Shown piece by piece: positions 25,092-34,514 of a DNA stretch of 41,572 nucleotides. The DNA comes from Clostridium sp. (lineage in GTDB: Bacteria; Bacillota; Clostridia; Clostridiales; Clostridiaceae), in contig SVCL01000129.1 in the NCBI GenBank assembly GCA_015058405.1, positions 1 through 41,572 on the forward strand, given 5' to 3'. Position 1 is the stretch's first letter. The number at the start of each line of letters is the position of its first letter. The translations under genes were made by a program, and so were the position numbers. The notes beneath the pieces were generated by a model, which was not told the DNA's origin, made no database searches, and worked only from the letters and a program-made list of their open reading frames with translations.

Positions 25092-27191
25092 ATGGGTCAA
25101 AATTTAGTAATAGTGGAATCGCCAGCAAAGGCGAAGACAATTGCAAAATATTTAGGAAAGAATTATACCGTTGAAGCATCAATGGGACATGTGCGAGATT
25201 TACCTAAAAGTAAATTAGGAGTTGATACAGAGGATAATTTTAATCCTAAGTACATAACAATTAGAGGTAAAGGAAAGCTTATAGATAAGCTTAAAAAGTT
25301 AGCTAAAAAGGCAGATAAGGTATATCTTGCTACCGACCCTGACCGTGAAGGTGAAGCAATATCATGGCATTTATCTAATATATTAAAAATTCCAGAAGAT
25401 GCAGAGTGTAGAATAGTATTTAATGAAATTACTAAGTCGGCTGTAAAAGGTTCGATTAAAGAAGCTAGAAAAGTTAATTTGAATTTAGTTGATGCACAGC
25501 AGGCAAGAAGAATATTAGATAGATTAGTTGGATATGAGATTAGTCCTATTCTTTGGAGAAATGTTAAATGGGGTTTAAGTGCTGGTAGAGTACAATCAGC
25601 AGCATTAAAACTTATATGTGATAAAGAAAATGAAATAAAAGCATTTGTGCCAGTAGAATATTGGTCTGTAGATTGCGTGATGAAAAAGGAAAGAAAACGA
25701 ATTCCTATAAAGCTTACAACTAAATCAGGAAAGAAAATAGAGATTTCTACTGAAGAAGAAGCTAATAAAATAATAGAAGATATTACAAATGGAAAATTCA
25801 TAGTTGATGGAATAAAAAAAGGTACTAAGAAAAAGAATCCACTTCCACCTTTTACAACTAGTACACTTCAACAAGATGCTAGTAAAAAGTTAAACTTTAT
25901 GACAAAAAGAACAATGTCTATAGCACAAGCTTTATATGAAGGGGTAGATGTAAAAGGCTTCGGTACAGTAGGTTTAATTACTTATATGAGAACGGATTCT
26001 GTAAGAATATCTGATGAAGCACAAGGAAAAGCTTTAGATTTTATAGAAAATAGTTATGGAAAAGAATATTTACCTGAAAAACCTCGTGTATATAAAGGAA
26101 AGAAAAATATTCAAGATGCTCATGAAGCAATAAGACCATCAAATGTGGAAATAACACCAGAAGTTGCAAAAGGAAGTTTAACTCCAGAACAATATAAGTT
26201 ATATTCGTTAATATGGAATAGATTTGTAGCTAGTCAAATGGCAACTTGTATTTTAAATACTAACTCTATTGATATAGTAAATGGAGAATATAAATTTAAA
26301 GCAAGTGGTTCCACAGTTGAATTTGATGGATTTATGAAATTATATGATTATCAAATAAAGGAAGAAGAGGAATCAGTAAAATTACCTGTTTTAGAAGTTG
26401 GAGAAGAGTTAAAAGTACATTCTATTGATGGAAATCAACATTTCACTCAGCCACCTGCTAGATTTACAGAAGCCTCTTTTGTAAAGTTTATGGAGGAAAA
26501 GGGAATAGGTAGACCTAGTACATATGTACCTACAATATCAACAATCTTAAGTAGGGATTATGTTGTAAGAGAAAAGAAAAGTCTTGTTCCCACTGAATTA
26601 GGATTTATAGTTAATAATATATTAAGTGAATATTTTGAACAAATTGTAGATGTTGAGTTTACAGCTGAGATGGAAAAGAATCTTGATAATGTAGAAGAAG
26701 GTAGCGTTGAATGGAGAAAAGTAGTTGCTGAATTCTTTGAACCATTAAAAGTAGCTATTGATAAGGCGGAAAAAGAAGTATCAAAAGTAGTAATTGAAGA
26801 TAAGGTTAGTGATATACCATGTGATAAATGTGGAAGAATGATGGTTATCAAGAAAGGAAGATATGGAAACTTCTTAGCATGTCCTGGTTATCCGGAATGT
26901 AAGAATGTTAAGCCAATAGTTGAAGAATTAGATGTTCCATGTCCTGAATGTGGCAAGAAAATAGTTGTAAAGAAGAGCAAGAGAGGCAAGAAGTTCTATG
27001 GATGTTCAGGATATCCAGAATGTAAATTTGTTAGCTGGAATGAACCAGTTGCAGAAAAGTGTCCGGAATGTAATTCTTATATGGTTAAGAAATACTCTAA
27101 AAAATCTGGGGATTATATACAATGTTCAAATTCAGAATGTGGTTATAAAAAGCCTATAGAAAAAGAAGAAAATAAAGAAGAAAATAAATAA
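25092..27191 (+). CDS. topA: DNA topoisomerase I
   Basis: Type IA topoisomerase that relaxes negative supercoils. The 699-residue protein starts with the Toprim domain (LVIVESPAKAKTIAKYLG; DPDREGEAISWH), contains the active-site tyrosine in GLITYMRTDS, and ends with three zinc-ribbon repeats starting near residues 576, 617 and 658 (each with CxxC and a second Cys pair), the last slightly divergent. The start matches the family N-terminus exactly even though the T-run of a hairpin nearly touches it. It closes the comM-dprA-topA run; a hairpin terminator follows. Confidence 0.98.
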   Translation: MGQNLVIVESPAKAKTIAKYLGKNYTVEASMGHVRDLPKSKLGVDTEDNFNPKYITIRGKGKLIDKLKKLAKKADKVYLATDPDREGEAISWHLSNILKIPEDAECRIVFNEITKSAVKGSIKEARKVNLNLVDAQQARRILDRLVGYEISPILWRNVKWGLSAGRVQSAALKLICDKENEIKAFVPVEYWSVDCVMKKERKRIPIKLTTKSGKKIEISTEEEANKIIEDITNGKFIVDGIKKGTKKKNPLPPFTTSTLQQDASKKLNFMTKRTMSIAQALYEGVDVKGFGTVGLITYMRTDSVRISDEAQGKALDFIENSYGKEYLPEKPRVYKGKKNIQDAHEAIRPSNVEITPEVAKGSLTPEQYKLYSLIWNRFVASQMATCILNTNSIDIVNGEYKFKASGSTVEFDGFMKLYDYQIKEEEESVKLPVLEVGEELKVHSIDGNQHFTQPPARFTEASFVKFMEEKGIGRPSTYVPTISTILSRDYVVREKKSLVPTELGFIVNNILSEYFEQIVDVEFTAEMEKNLDNVEEGSVEWRKVVAEFFEPLKVAIDKAEKEVSKVVIEDKVSDIPCDKCGRMMVIKKGRYGNFLACPGYPECKNVKPIVEELDVPCPECGKKIVVKKSKRGKKFYGCSGYPECKFVSWNEPVAEKCPECNSYMVKKYSKKSGDYIQCSNSECGYKKPIEKEENKEENK

Positions 27192-27197
27192 TGTTAA

Positions 27198-27239
27198 AAA
27201 CTCTTAAGAAATTATAGTCTTATATTTTCTTAAGAGTTT
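27198..27239 (+). terminator. Hairpin terminator after topA
   Basis: A perfect 14-bp stem (27198-27211 with 27226-27239) around 14 bases. The tract after it is only moderately T-rich. Confidence 0.7.
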
Positions 27240-27316
27240 ATTTATTAATACTAAAAGTAAAAGTTTAATGTGATTAAAAGCGAAAAAAGTACAATGTAGA
27301 AGAAATGAAAAAAATG

Positions 27317-27345
27317 TTGTAATAAAATTTTCGCTATGTTAAACT
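27317..27345 (+). promoter_or_regulatory. Candidate promoter of codY
   Basis: TTGTAA (27317-27322) and TAAACT (27340-27345) at 17 bases, with TG one base before the -10 box. It leaves an mRNA leader of roughly 80 bases before codY. The stretch between the topA terminator and this promoter shows nothing else I can name. Confidence 0.5.
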
Positions 27346-27435
27346 GAAATAGTATAGAATAATTTGAATATTTTAAATATAAGATTTGTACATACGGATA
27401 ATCTATGTGGATTTATACAAGGAGGATTATTGAAC

Positions 27436-28212
27436 ATGGCATCATTACTAACAAAAACAAGAATGTTGAATAAGATATTACAGAAGTCAGGTACGGAACC
27501 TGTAGTATTTGAAGATATATGCAAGGTTTTAAGTGACGTATTAGAATGTAATGTATATATTGCTAGTAGAAGAGGAAAAATATTAGGTTATACTTTTGCT
27601 GAAAATTTTCAATGCGATATAATGAGAAAAAAAGTAGTAGATGATAGAAGATTTCCAGTTGATTATAATGAAAAGTTATTAGAAAATAATGAAACAATAC
27701 CTAATGTTCCTAATGGTGGTTTGTGTGTATTAGAAGGTGAAAGCACATGTATAATGTCGAATAAGCTATCTACTATAGTTCCTATTATAGGAAATAGGGA
27801 AAGATTAGGAACACTTATTCTAGCTAGATTTGGTAATCCTTTCACAGAAGATGATTTGGTTTTAGTTGAATATAGTGCAACAATTGTAGGGATGGAAATG
27901 CTTAAGGCAAAGCAAGATGAAATTGCTGAAGAAACTAGAAAGAAAGCAGTAGTTCAATTAGCTATAGGTACTTTATCTTATTCTGAACTTGAAGCTGTAG
28001 AACATATTTTTGATGAGCTAGATGGTACTGAAGGTTTATTAATAGCTTCAAAGATTGCAGATAAGGTTGGAATTACAAGAAGTGTAATAGTAAATGCATT
28101 AAGAAAATTTGAAAGTGCAGGAGTTATAGAATCTAGATCTCTTGGTATGAAAGGAACACATATAAAGATATTAAATGAAAAATTAATTGAAGAATTAAAA
28201 AAAATAAAATAA
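27436..28212 (+). CDS. codY: GTP- and branched-chain amino acid-sensing global regulator CodY
   Basis: Global repressor that responds to GTP and to Ile, Leu and Val, switching off amino acid uptake, biosynthesis and often toxin genes in rich conditions. The 258-residue protein has the family start ([19 protein letters not shown]), an N-terminal GAF ligand domain (to about 155) and a C-terminal winged helix with the recognition region [29 protein letters not shown] 27436 lies ten bases after AAGGAGG; an in-frame start 72 bases upstream precedes that site and is rejected. It stands alone between terminators. Confidence 0.98.
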   Translation: MASLLTKTRMLNKILQKSGTEPVVFEDICKVLSDVLECNVYIASRRGKILGYTFAENFQCDIMRKKVVDDRRFPVDYNEKLLENNETIPNVPNGGLCVLEGESTCIMSNKLSTIVPIIGNRERLGTLILARFGNPFTEDDLVLVEYSATIVGMEMLKAKQDEIAEETRKKAVVQLAIGTLSYSELEAVEHIFDELDGTEGLLIASKIADKVGITRSVIVNALRKFESAGVIESRSLGMKGTHIKILNEKLIEELKKIK

Positions 28213-28225
28213 TTCATTATATGTG

Positions 28226-28272
28226 AAAAAAGATACATGAAAATCTATATTTGATTTTTATGTATCTTTTTT
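28226..28272 (+). terminator. Strong intrinsic terminator after codY
   Basis: A 20-bp stem with a single wobble pair (28226-28245 with 28253-28272), seven-base loop; the 3' arm ends in six T. The 130 bases after it (28273-28406) are extremely AT-rich and hold nothing I can identify. Confidence 0.9.
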
Positions 28273-28406
28273 AGTATGTAAGAAAAAATAATATTATAAT
28301 GAATAAAAAAATTAAAAAAAGGATAGTATGATTTTGAAAAGTATTTTTTAAAAATTACTATAATAATATTATTTATAGTTTTTTATTTATAGTTAGTGCC
28401 TATCTA

Positions 28407-28434
28407 TTGGGATTAGTAAACAGTATTTTATAAT
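28407..28434 (+). promoter_or_regulatory. Possible distal promoter upstream of rpsB
   Basis: TTGGGA (28407-28412), 16-base spacer, TATAAT (28429-28434). It lies about 105 bases upstream of a better promoter for the same gene. The -10 box is perfect but the -35 is weak. Confidence 0.35.
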
Positions 28435-28513
28435 ATTTGTATATAAATAAAAATATTTTGGGATTTTAAGAAAATATTTTAATTATAAACTAAGAAAAAT
28501 ATATAAAATATTG

Positions 28514-28542
28514 TTGATAGAGAAAAATCCTTATGGTATACT
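28514..28542 (+). promoter_or_regulatory. Main promoter of rpsB-tsf
   Basis: TTGATA (28514-28519), 17-base spacer, TATACT (28537-28542), with TG one base before the -10 box. Both hexamers match five of six consensus bases. Transcription should begin near 28549. Confidence 0.75.
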
Positions 28543-28548
28543 ATCTAA

Positions 28549-28652
28549 GGAAAAAATATTACACACACTATACCAATGCATTTAAAAGGTGCCTTGAAAT
28601 AAGGTCTTTAAATGTGAAGACGATAGTGGAGGAAAAACCAGGAGGGAATAAA
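28549..28652 (+). promoter_or_regulatory. Structured leader of rpsB
   Basis: About 104 bases of leader. It contains a two-part hairpin: CATTTAAA (28579-28586) pairs with TTTAAATG (28607-28614), and inside it CCTT (28592-28595) pairs with AAGG (28601-28604) around GAAAT, leaving an internal loop. This looks like a ribosomal protein binding site for feedback by S2, but I know no clostridial consensus to compare it with. Confidence 0.45.
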
Positions 28653-29354
28653 ATGTCAGTAATATCAATGAAACAATTATTAGAAGCTGGTGTACATTTC
28701 GGACACCAAACAAGAAGATGGAACCCTAAGATGGCTCCTTACATCTTTACAGAAAGAAACGGAAACTACATAATAGATTTACAAAAGACTGTAAAGAAAG
28801 CTGAAGAAGCTTACAACTTTATTAAAGAAGTTGCAGAAGAAGGAAAAGAAATCTTATTCGTAGGAACTAAGAAACAAGCTCAAGAAGCTATCGAAGAAGA
28901 AGCAATAAGATCAAACATGCACTTTGTTAATAACAGATGGTTAGGTGGAATGTTAACTAACTTCGAAACTATAAAGACTAGAATCAAGAGATTAGAAGAA
29001 ATCGAAAAGATGCAAGAAGATGGAACTTTTGAAGTTTTACCTAAGAAAGAAGTTATAAAGCTTAAGGGAGAATTAGAAAAACTTGAAAAGAATCTTGGTG
29101 GTATCAGAAAGTTAGATGCTAAAAACATCGGAGCTATGTTCGTTGTTGATCCAAGAAAAGAAAAGAATGCTATATCAGAAGCTAAGATTTTAGGAATTCC
29201 AGTAGTTGCAATAGTTGATACTAACTGTGATCCAGAAGAAGTTGACTACGTAATTCCAGGTAATGATGATGCAATCAGAGCTGTTAAATTAATAACTGCT
29301 AAGATGGCTGATGGAATTATCGAAGGAAGACAAGGTGAACAATTAGCTGAATAA
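28653..29354 (+). CDS. rpsB: 30S ribosomal protein S2
   Basis: Small-subunit protein that binds late and helps recruit S1-type functions and mRNA. The 233-residue product shows [47 protein letters not shown] and [23 protein letters not shown] 28653 lies six bases after GGAGGG; an in-frame ATG at 28533 lies upstream of the transcription start and is rejected. The codon choice is that of a highly expressed gene. tsf follows after a leader with two hairpins. Confidence 0.98.
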   Translation: MSVISMKQLLEAGVHFGHQTRRWNPKMAPYIFTERNGNYIIDLQKTVKKAEEAYNFIKEVAEEGKEILFVGTKKQAQEAIEEEAIRSNMHFVNNRWLGGMLTNFETIKTRIKRLEEIEKMQEDGTFEVLPKKEVIKLKGELEKLEKNLGGIRKLDAKNIGAMFVVDPRKEKNAISEAKILGIPVVAIVDTNCDPEEVDYVIPGNDDAIRAVKLITAKMADGIIEGRQGEQLAE

Positions 29355-29372
29355 TACTGAATAGTATTTAAA

Positions 29373-29434
29373 AAAAGGTAGGTGAGATTATTCTCATTTA
29401 CCTTTTACCCTGAAATGAGAAGGGTTACTTTTTA
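29373..29434 (+). promoter_or_regulatory. Two-hairpin attenuator-like region between rpsB and tsf
   Basis: A 14-bp stem with two wobble pairs (29373-29386 with 29393-29406) is directly followed by ACCCT (29407-29411) pairing with AGGGT (29421-29425) and then a T-rich tract (29428-29433). The second hairpin plus T-tract looks like a weak terminator, the first like a competing or stabilising structure. It may set the ratio of elongation factor Ts to S2. Confidence 0.5.
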
Positions 29435-29453
29435 AATCAAGGAGGAATTGAAT

Positions 29454-30365
29454 ATGATAACTGCTAAATCAGTTAAGGAATTAAGAGAAAGAACTGGCGC
29501 AGGAATGATGGACTGCAAAAAGGCTTTAACAGAAACTAATGGAGACATCGATAAAGCTATAGAATTCTTAAGAGAAAAGGGATTAGCTGCTGCTGCTAAA
29601 AAAGCTGGTAGAGTTGCTGCTGAAGGTTTAGTAAAGACTTATATAACAGAAGACAACAAAACTGCAGGTATAGTTGAAGTTAACTGTGAAACTGATTTCG
29701 TTGCTGCTAACGATCAATTCGTAGGATTTGCAGATAAATTAGCTAAGATGGTAGCTTCTACAAGTGCTACAACTGTTGATGAATTATTAGCTGAAACTTA
29801 CGAAGATGGTAAGACAGTTAAAGAAGCTCTAACTGAATTAATAGCTACATTAGGTGAAAACATGACAGTTAGAAGATTCAAAAAAGTATCTGTAGAAAAA
29901 GGTGCTGTTCAAACTTACATCCACGGTGGCGGAAGAATCGGTGTTGTAGTTGAATTAGGATGCGAAACTGAATCACCAGTATTAGGAGAAGTTGCTAAGG
30001 AAATCTGTATGCAAGTTGCTGCTGCAAATCCATTATTCTTAAGCAAAGAAGATGTTGATAACGAAGCTCTTGAAAAAGAAAAAGACGTATACAGAGCTCA
30101 AGCATTAAATGAAGGAAAACCTGAAAAAATCGTTGAAAAAATGGTTATGGGAAGAATTCAAAAATACTACAAAGAAGTATGCTTATTAGAACAATTATGG
30201 GTTAAAGATAGCGATAAGACAATCACTAAGTTTGTTGAAGAAAAAGCTAAAGAAGTTGGTTCTCCAATAACAGTTAATAGCTTTGTAAGATTTGAAAGAG
30301 GCGAAGGAATCGAAAAAGTAGAAGAAGACTTTGCTGCTGAAGTTGCTAAGCAAATGGGTAAATAA
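29454..30365 (+). CDS. tsf: Translation elongation factor Ts
   Basis: Nucleotide exchange factor for EF-Tu. The 303-residue protein has the N-terminal UBA-like domain ([19 protein letters not shown]), the TDFV motif in [12 protein letters not shown] near residue 80, and two dimerisation subdomains with [13 protein letters not shown] 29454 is seven bases after GGAGGA; an in-frame ATG at 29448 lies two bases after that site and is rejected. A strong terminator follows and pyrH starts 67 bases on. Confidence 0.98.
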   Translation: MITAKSVKELRERTGAGMMDCKKALTETNGDIDKAIEFLREKGLAAAAKKAGRVAAEGLVKTYITEDNKTAGIVEVNCETDFVAANDQFVGFADKLAKMVASTSATTVDELLAETYEDGKTVKEALTELIATLGENMTVRRFKKVSVEKGAVQTYIHGGGRIGVVVELGCETESPVLGEVAKEICMQVAAANPLFLSKEDVDNEALEKEKDVYRAQALNEGKPEKIVEKMVMGRIQKYYKEVCLLEQLWVKDSDKTITKFVEEKAKEVGSPITVNSFVRFERGEGIEKVEEDFAAEVAKQMGK

Positions 30366-30369
30366 AACC

Positions 30370-30398
30370 AAAGAGAACACTCTGTGTTCTCTTTTTTT
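30370..30398 (+). terminator. Intrinsic terminator after tsf
   Basis: A perfect 11-bp stem (30370-30380 with 30384-30394), TCT loop, T-run to 30398. It sits inside the rpsB-tsf-pyrH-frr series and would limit read-through into pyrH. Confidence 0.88.
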
Positions 30399-30414
30399 AA
30401 AAGAAAGAATATAA

Positions 30415-31143
<729 letters not shown>

Positions 31144-31156
31144 TAGGAGGGTTTTT

Positions 31157-31714
31157 ATGATAAAAGATATAATTAAAAATTCAGAAGAAAAAATGAACAA
31201 AACAATATCTGTTTTAAAATCTGATTTGTCTACTATGAAGGCAGGTAGAGCAAATCCTAGTATGCTTGATAGAATACAAGTGGATTATTATGGAAGTCCA
31301 TGTCCATTAAATCAAGTGGCTAACGTATCAGCTCCAGAACCAAGAGTATTAATGATTACTCCATGGGAAAAAGCTTTATTAAAAGAAATAGAAAAAGCTA
31401 TATTAAAATCAGATTTAGGTCTTAATCCTTCAAATGATGGAAGTGTTATTAGATTAATAATTCCAGAATTAACAGAAGAAACTAGAAAGAATCTAGTTAA
31501 AAATGTTAAGAAAACTGGAGAAGATGCTAAGGTAGCTTTAAGATCTATTAGAAGAGATGCAAATGATAAAATAAAGGCCTTAAAGAAAAGTGATGACATA
31601 TCAGAAGATGAAGTTAAGAAGGGCGAAGATAACGTTCAAAAAGTAACAGATTCTTTTGTTAAAGAAGTAGATAGCATTATAGCAGCTAAGGAAAAAGAAA
31701 TAATGTCAATATAG
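31157..31714 (+). CDS. frr: Ribosome recycling factor
   Basis: Splits post-termination ribosomes together with EF-G. The 185-residue helical protein shows the family segments LKSDLSTMKAGRANPSMLDRI, YYGSPCPLNQVANVSAPEPR, LGLNPSNDGSVIRLIIPELTEE and VALRSIRRDANDKIK. TAGGAGG precedes the ATG. A hairpin terminator follows and uppS begins 66 bases after the stop. Confidence 0.98.
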   Translation: MIKDIIKNSEEKMNKTISVLKSDLSTMKAGRANPSMLDRIQVDYYGSPCPLNQVANVSAPEPRVLMITPWEKALLKEIEKAILKSDLGLNPSNDGSVIRLIIPELTEETRKNLVKNVKKTGEDAKVALRSIRRDANDKIKALKKSDDISEDEVKKGEDNVQKVTDSFVKEVDSIIAAKEKEIMSI

Positions 31715-31729
31715 GGCTAAATGTAATTG

Positions 31730-31756
31730 AAAACCTGCTCTTAAGCAGGTTTTTTT
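31730..31756 (+). terminator. Intrinsic terminator after frr
   Basis: Perfect 10-bp stem AAAACCTGCT (31730-31739) and AGCAGGTTTT (31744-31753), CTTA loop, T-run to 31756. It lies only 25 bases before the uppS start. Confidence 0.88.
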
Positions 31757-31780
31757 AATTTAAACTTGGAGGTGGCTATA

Positions 31781-32545
31781 TTGTTAGGCTTATTTAAAAG
31801 TGAAAAAAAAGAAATAAACAATGATGAATTTGAATTAGATATGGATAGAATTCCAAAGCATATAGCTATAATAATGGATGGAAATGGTAGATGGGCCAAA
31901 GCAAGAAAACTACCAAGGTCTATGGGGCATAAAGCTGGAGTAGAGACCATTAGGAAAATAATAAAAGAAGCTGATAAGCTAGGTGTAAAATATATGACTT
32001 TCTATGCTTTTTCAACTGAAAATTGGAAAAGACCTAAAGAAGAAGTAGATGCTTTAATGAAGCTTTTAGTTCAATATTTGAGACAAGAATTAGAAGAGCT
32101 TCATAGAAATTCTGTAGTAATTAAAGTTTTAGGTGATATATCTCGCCTTCCAGATGAGTGTATTAAAGAAATAGAAAGATCAAAAGAAAGAACTAAGAAT
32201 AATACTGGTATAGTAATGAATTTTGCATTAAACTATGGTGGAAGAGATGAAATTATAAGAGCGACTAAGTTTATTGCAAAAGAAGTTGAAAAGGGAAATT
32301 TAAATCCTGAAGATATAAGTAAGGAAACAATTGAATCTTACCTTTATACAAGTGATATGCCAGATCCAGATATTATAATAAGACCTTCGGGAGAACAAAG
32401 ATTAAGTAACTTCCTTTTATGGCAATGTGCTTATTCAGAGTTTTGGTATTCAAATATAAACTGGCCAGATTTTAAAGAAAAAGATTTAAGAAAAGCAATT
32501 TTTGATTTTCAAAATAGAGAACGTCGTTTTGGTGGACTTAAATAG
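31781..32545 (+). CDS. uppS: Undecaprenyl diphosphate synthase
   Basis: Cis-prenyltransferase that builds the C55 lipid carrier for cell wall synthesis from isopentenyl diphosphates. The 254-residue protein has the catalytic D33 in HIAIIMDGNGRWAK, SMGHKAGVETIRK, TFYAFSTENWKRP and, near the C-terminus, the IRPSGEQRLSNFLLWQ motif. I chose TTG 31781, eight bases after GGAGG; an in-frame TTG at 31766 lies ahead of that site. Its isoprenoid substrates come from the pathway whose enzymes Dxr and IspG are encoded downstream at 34515 and 36744. Confidence 0.95.
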   Translation: MLGLFKSEKKEINNDEFELDMDRIPKHIAIIMDGNGRWAKARKLPRSMGHKAGVETIRKIIKEADKLGVKYMTFYAFSTENWKRPKEEVDALMKLLVQYLRQELEELHRNSVVIKVLGDISRLPDECIKEIERSKERTKNNTGIVMNFALNYGGRDEIIRATKFIAKEVEKGNLNPEDISKETIESYLYTSDMPDPDIIIRPSGEQRLSNFLLWQCAYSEFWYSNINWPDFKEKDLRKAIFDFQNRERRFGGLK

Positions 32546-32560
32546 ATTGAGGTGAATATT

Positions 32561-33355
32561 ATGAAATCTGATAATAGATATCTAGGTGCCGCTATAATTG
32601 CGCCTTTTATACTTTTTATTTTTATGGGAGGTAGAATTCTAGAGGGATTTACATTTGTACTATCAGTATTAGGAATGTATGAGTTTTATAAAGCTTTAAA
32701 AGTAAAAGAATTTAAACCTATATCTATAGTAGGTTATGCTATGCTTTGTGCATACTATTTAATGAATCATAATTTTGAGAACCTAATGTATATTGTGATA
32801 TTAGCTACATTTATATTATTAATAGTACCTGTAATAAACTTAAATTATACGTTTATTGATGTTGCAGTAACTATTTTAGGATTTTTATATGTTGGGATAT
32901 TCTTTAGCTTTATTTATCTAGTTAACATAAAGGCTGGTGGAGAGTTCCTTGTGTGGCTTATATTTATAGGTTCATGGATGGCAGATACTACAGCTTATTA
33001 TGCTGGTAGATTATTTGGAAAAACTAAATTATGTCCAAAGGTAAGTCCGAAGAAAACAATAGAAGGATCAGTTGGTGGACTTTTAGGTGCTACAATATTT
33101 TGTGGTATTTTTGGTATAATAGCAAATAAATATGGAGTGTCTATACCTGTATATCATTTCTTTATAATAGGTGGACTATGTGGTGTATTTAGCCAGTTTG
33201 GAGATCTTGTAGCATCTTCTGTAAAGAGATATGTGGAAATAAAGGATTACAGTCATCTAATACCAGGACATGGAGGAATATTAGATAGATTTGATTCTAT
33301 ATTATTTTCAGGATTAGTAGTATTTTATTATTTAACTTTTATAGTAAATATCTAA
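32561..33355 (+). CDS. cdsA: Phosphatidate cytidylyltransferase
   Basis: Integral membrane enzyme making CDP-diacylglycerol, precursor of membrane phospholipids, from phosphatidic acid and CTP. The 264-residue protein has about eight hydrophobic segments and the CdsA signature near the C-terminus: SVKRYVEIKDYSHLIPGHGGILDRFDS. ATG 32561 follows GAGGTG by six bases; an in-frame GTG at 32552 is within that site and is rejected. It starts 15 bases after uppS, a conserved pair. Confidence 0.97.
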   Translation: MKSDNRYLGAAIIAPFILFIFMGGRILEGFTFVLSVLGMYEFYKALKVKEFKPISIVGYAMLCAYYLMNHNFENLMYIVILATFILLIVPVINLNYTFIDVAVTILGFLYVGIFFSFIYLVNIKAGGEFLVWLIFIGSWMADTTAYYAGRLFGKTKLCPKVSPKKTIEGSVGGLLGATIFCGIFGIIANKYGVSIPVYHFFIIGGLCGVFSQFGDLVASSVKRYVEIKDYSHLIPGHGGILDRFDSILFSGLVVFYYLTFIVNI

Positions 33356-33362
33356 AAAGAAT

Positions 33363-33405
33363 CTGATGTTAAGTGTTAATAAAAGCATTTAATATCAGTT
33401 TTTTT
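33363..33405 (+). terminator. Intrinsic terminator after cdsA
   Basis: An 11-bp stem with two wobble pairs (33363-33373 with 33388-33398) followed by seven T (33399-33405). Confidence 0.85.
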
Positions 33406-33433
33406 ATTTTTTTGCATATTATATTTTTAAAAA

Positions 33434-33482
33434 TAGCCTTTATAAATAACATAATATTTATAATATAAGGCTAATTTTATTT
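33434..33482 (+). terminator. Second hairpin downstream of cdsA
   Basis: TAGCCTT (33434-33440) pairs with AAGGCTA (33467-33473), and TATAAAT (33441-33447) with ATTTATA (33456-33462), leaving a four-base ATAT bulge; ATTTTATTTT follows. Either a back-up terminator or part of the leader of the next gene. Confidence 0.45.
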
Positions 33483-33525
33483 TAAGATGCATATATTTAA
33501 TAGACTTTATGTTTAGGAGATATAT

Positions 33526-34497
33526 GTGTATATGGAGAAAAGAAAAGAATATAGTACACTAATTAAATTAATAATATTATTTATACTTACTTCAGGTATT
33601 ACTTTAATAATAAAATATTATTTTAAGCCGTTTATTTCAATGGTAATAATATTTATAATAACAAAACCTTTATATGATTTTTTGAATAAAGTTAATATTC
33701 CTCCAAAGGTATCTGCTGCTATAAGTATATTAATAGTAAATATTATACTAGTTCTAATAATTTTATATTTAGGGGGAACAATAATTTCATTCTTAAATAA
33801 ATTTTATAATGATAATTTAACTAGAATAGAAGAATTCATTAATTCTATTGGGACGATTTTGGGTGGAGAACTTGAGATAAGTAGAAAAATTATATCTTTT
33901 TTAAATAAAGATTTCATAAAGGTTTCTGCTATATCAACTACTGAAGGGATTATAGCATATTTTTTAGGAAATATATGTACATTTTTTTTAATGATAGATA
34001 AAGATAAATTTTTAGAATTATTGCATAAATTATTTCCTAAAAGTATGATAAAAAAGATTAAATACCAAAAAGTAAATCTTCAACAGATGCTGATTATTCA
34101 AATAATTTTAATTTTAATATCAACCTTAGAAATAATGGTGGGGTTTATAATATTTAGAATTAATAAAGCAGTATTTCTTGGTATTTTATGTGGTATTTTA
34201 GATTTATTGCCTTATGTAGGAACAATAATTGTATTTATTCCGATAATAATATACAATATTATAGTAAAAGATTATTTAAAAGCTATAGGATTAATATTGC
34301 TATACATACTAGTTCAAGTTTCAAGAGAAATTTTAGAAGCTAAGTTTTTAAGTGATAAATTAGAGCTGCATCCACTATTAGTTTTGTTATCAGTATATAT
34401 AGGTGTAAAGTTGTTTGGAATTTTAGGAATTGTAGTAGGACCTATGTATGGAATATTAGCAAAAGAAGTTATTTATGATGAAGTCATTAAAGAGTAG
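33526..34497 (+). CDS. AI-2E family transporter-like membrane protein
   Basis: A 323-residue protein with about seven to eight membrane segments in the layout of the AI-2E (PerM/YdiK/YtvI) family: paired N-terminal helices (LIKLIILFILTSGITLI; FKPFISMVIIFIITKPL), a hydrophilic middle, then LGILCGILDLLPYVGTIIVFIPIIIYNII and a C-terminal PLLVLLSVYIGVKLFGILGIVVGPM helix, the family's most conserved part. Members transport diverse or unknown substrates. GTG 33526 is six bases from GGAG; ATG 33532 is 12 away and also possible. It lies 17 bases before dxr, between cdsA and dxr, and is probably the first gene of the dxr-rseP-ispG transcript. Confidence 0.82.
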   Translation: MYMEKRKEYSTLIKLIILFILTSGITLIIKYYFKPFISMVIIFIITKPLYDFLNKVNIPPKVSAAISILIVNIILVLIILYLGGTIISFLNKFYNDNLTRIEEFINSIGTILGGELEISRKIISFLNKDFIKVSAISTTEGIIAYFLGNICTFFLMIDKDKFLELLHKLFPKSMIKKIKYQKVNLQQMLIIQIILILISTLEIMVGFIIFRINKAVFLGILCGILDLLPYVGTIIVFIPIIIYNIIVKDYLKAIGLILLYILVQVSREILEAKFLSDKLELHPLLVLLSVYIGVKLFGILGIVVGPMYGILAKEVIYDEVIKE

Positions 34498-34514
34498 ACA
34501 AAGGAGGTAATGAA

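Noticed and set aside
25163..25801. 212-codon minus-strand open frame opposite topA
   Set aside because: Long, but fully inside topA on the other strand; composition is that of a mirrored coding frame.
27326..27341. Possible CodY box in the codY promoter
   Set aside because: Only about 10 of 15 positions fit the AATTTTCWGAAAATT consensus and the right half is poor; not supported as self-regulation.
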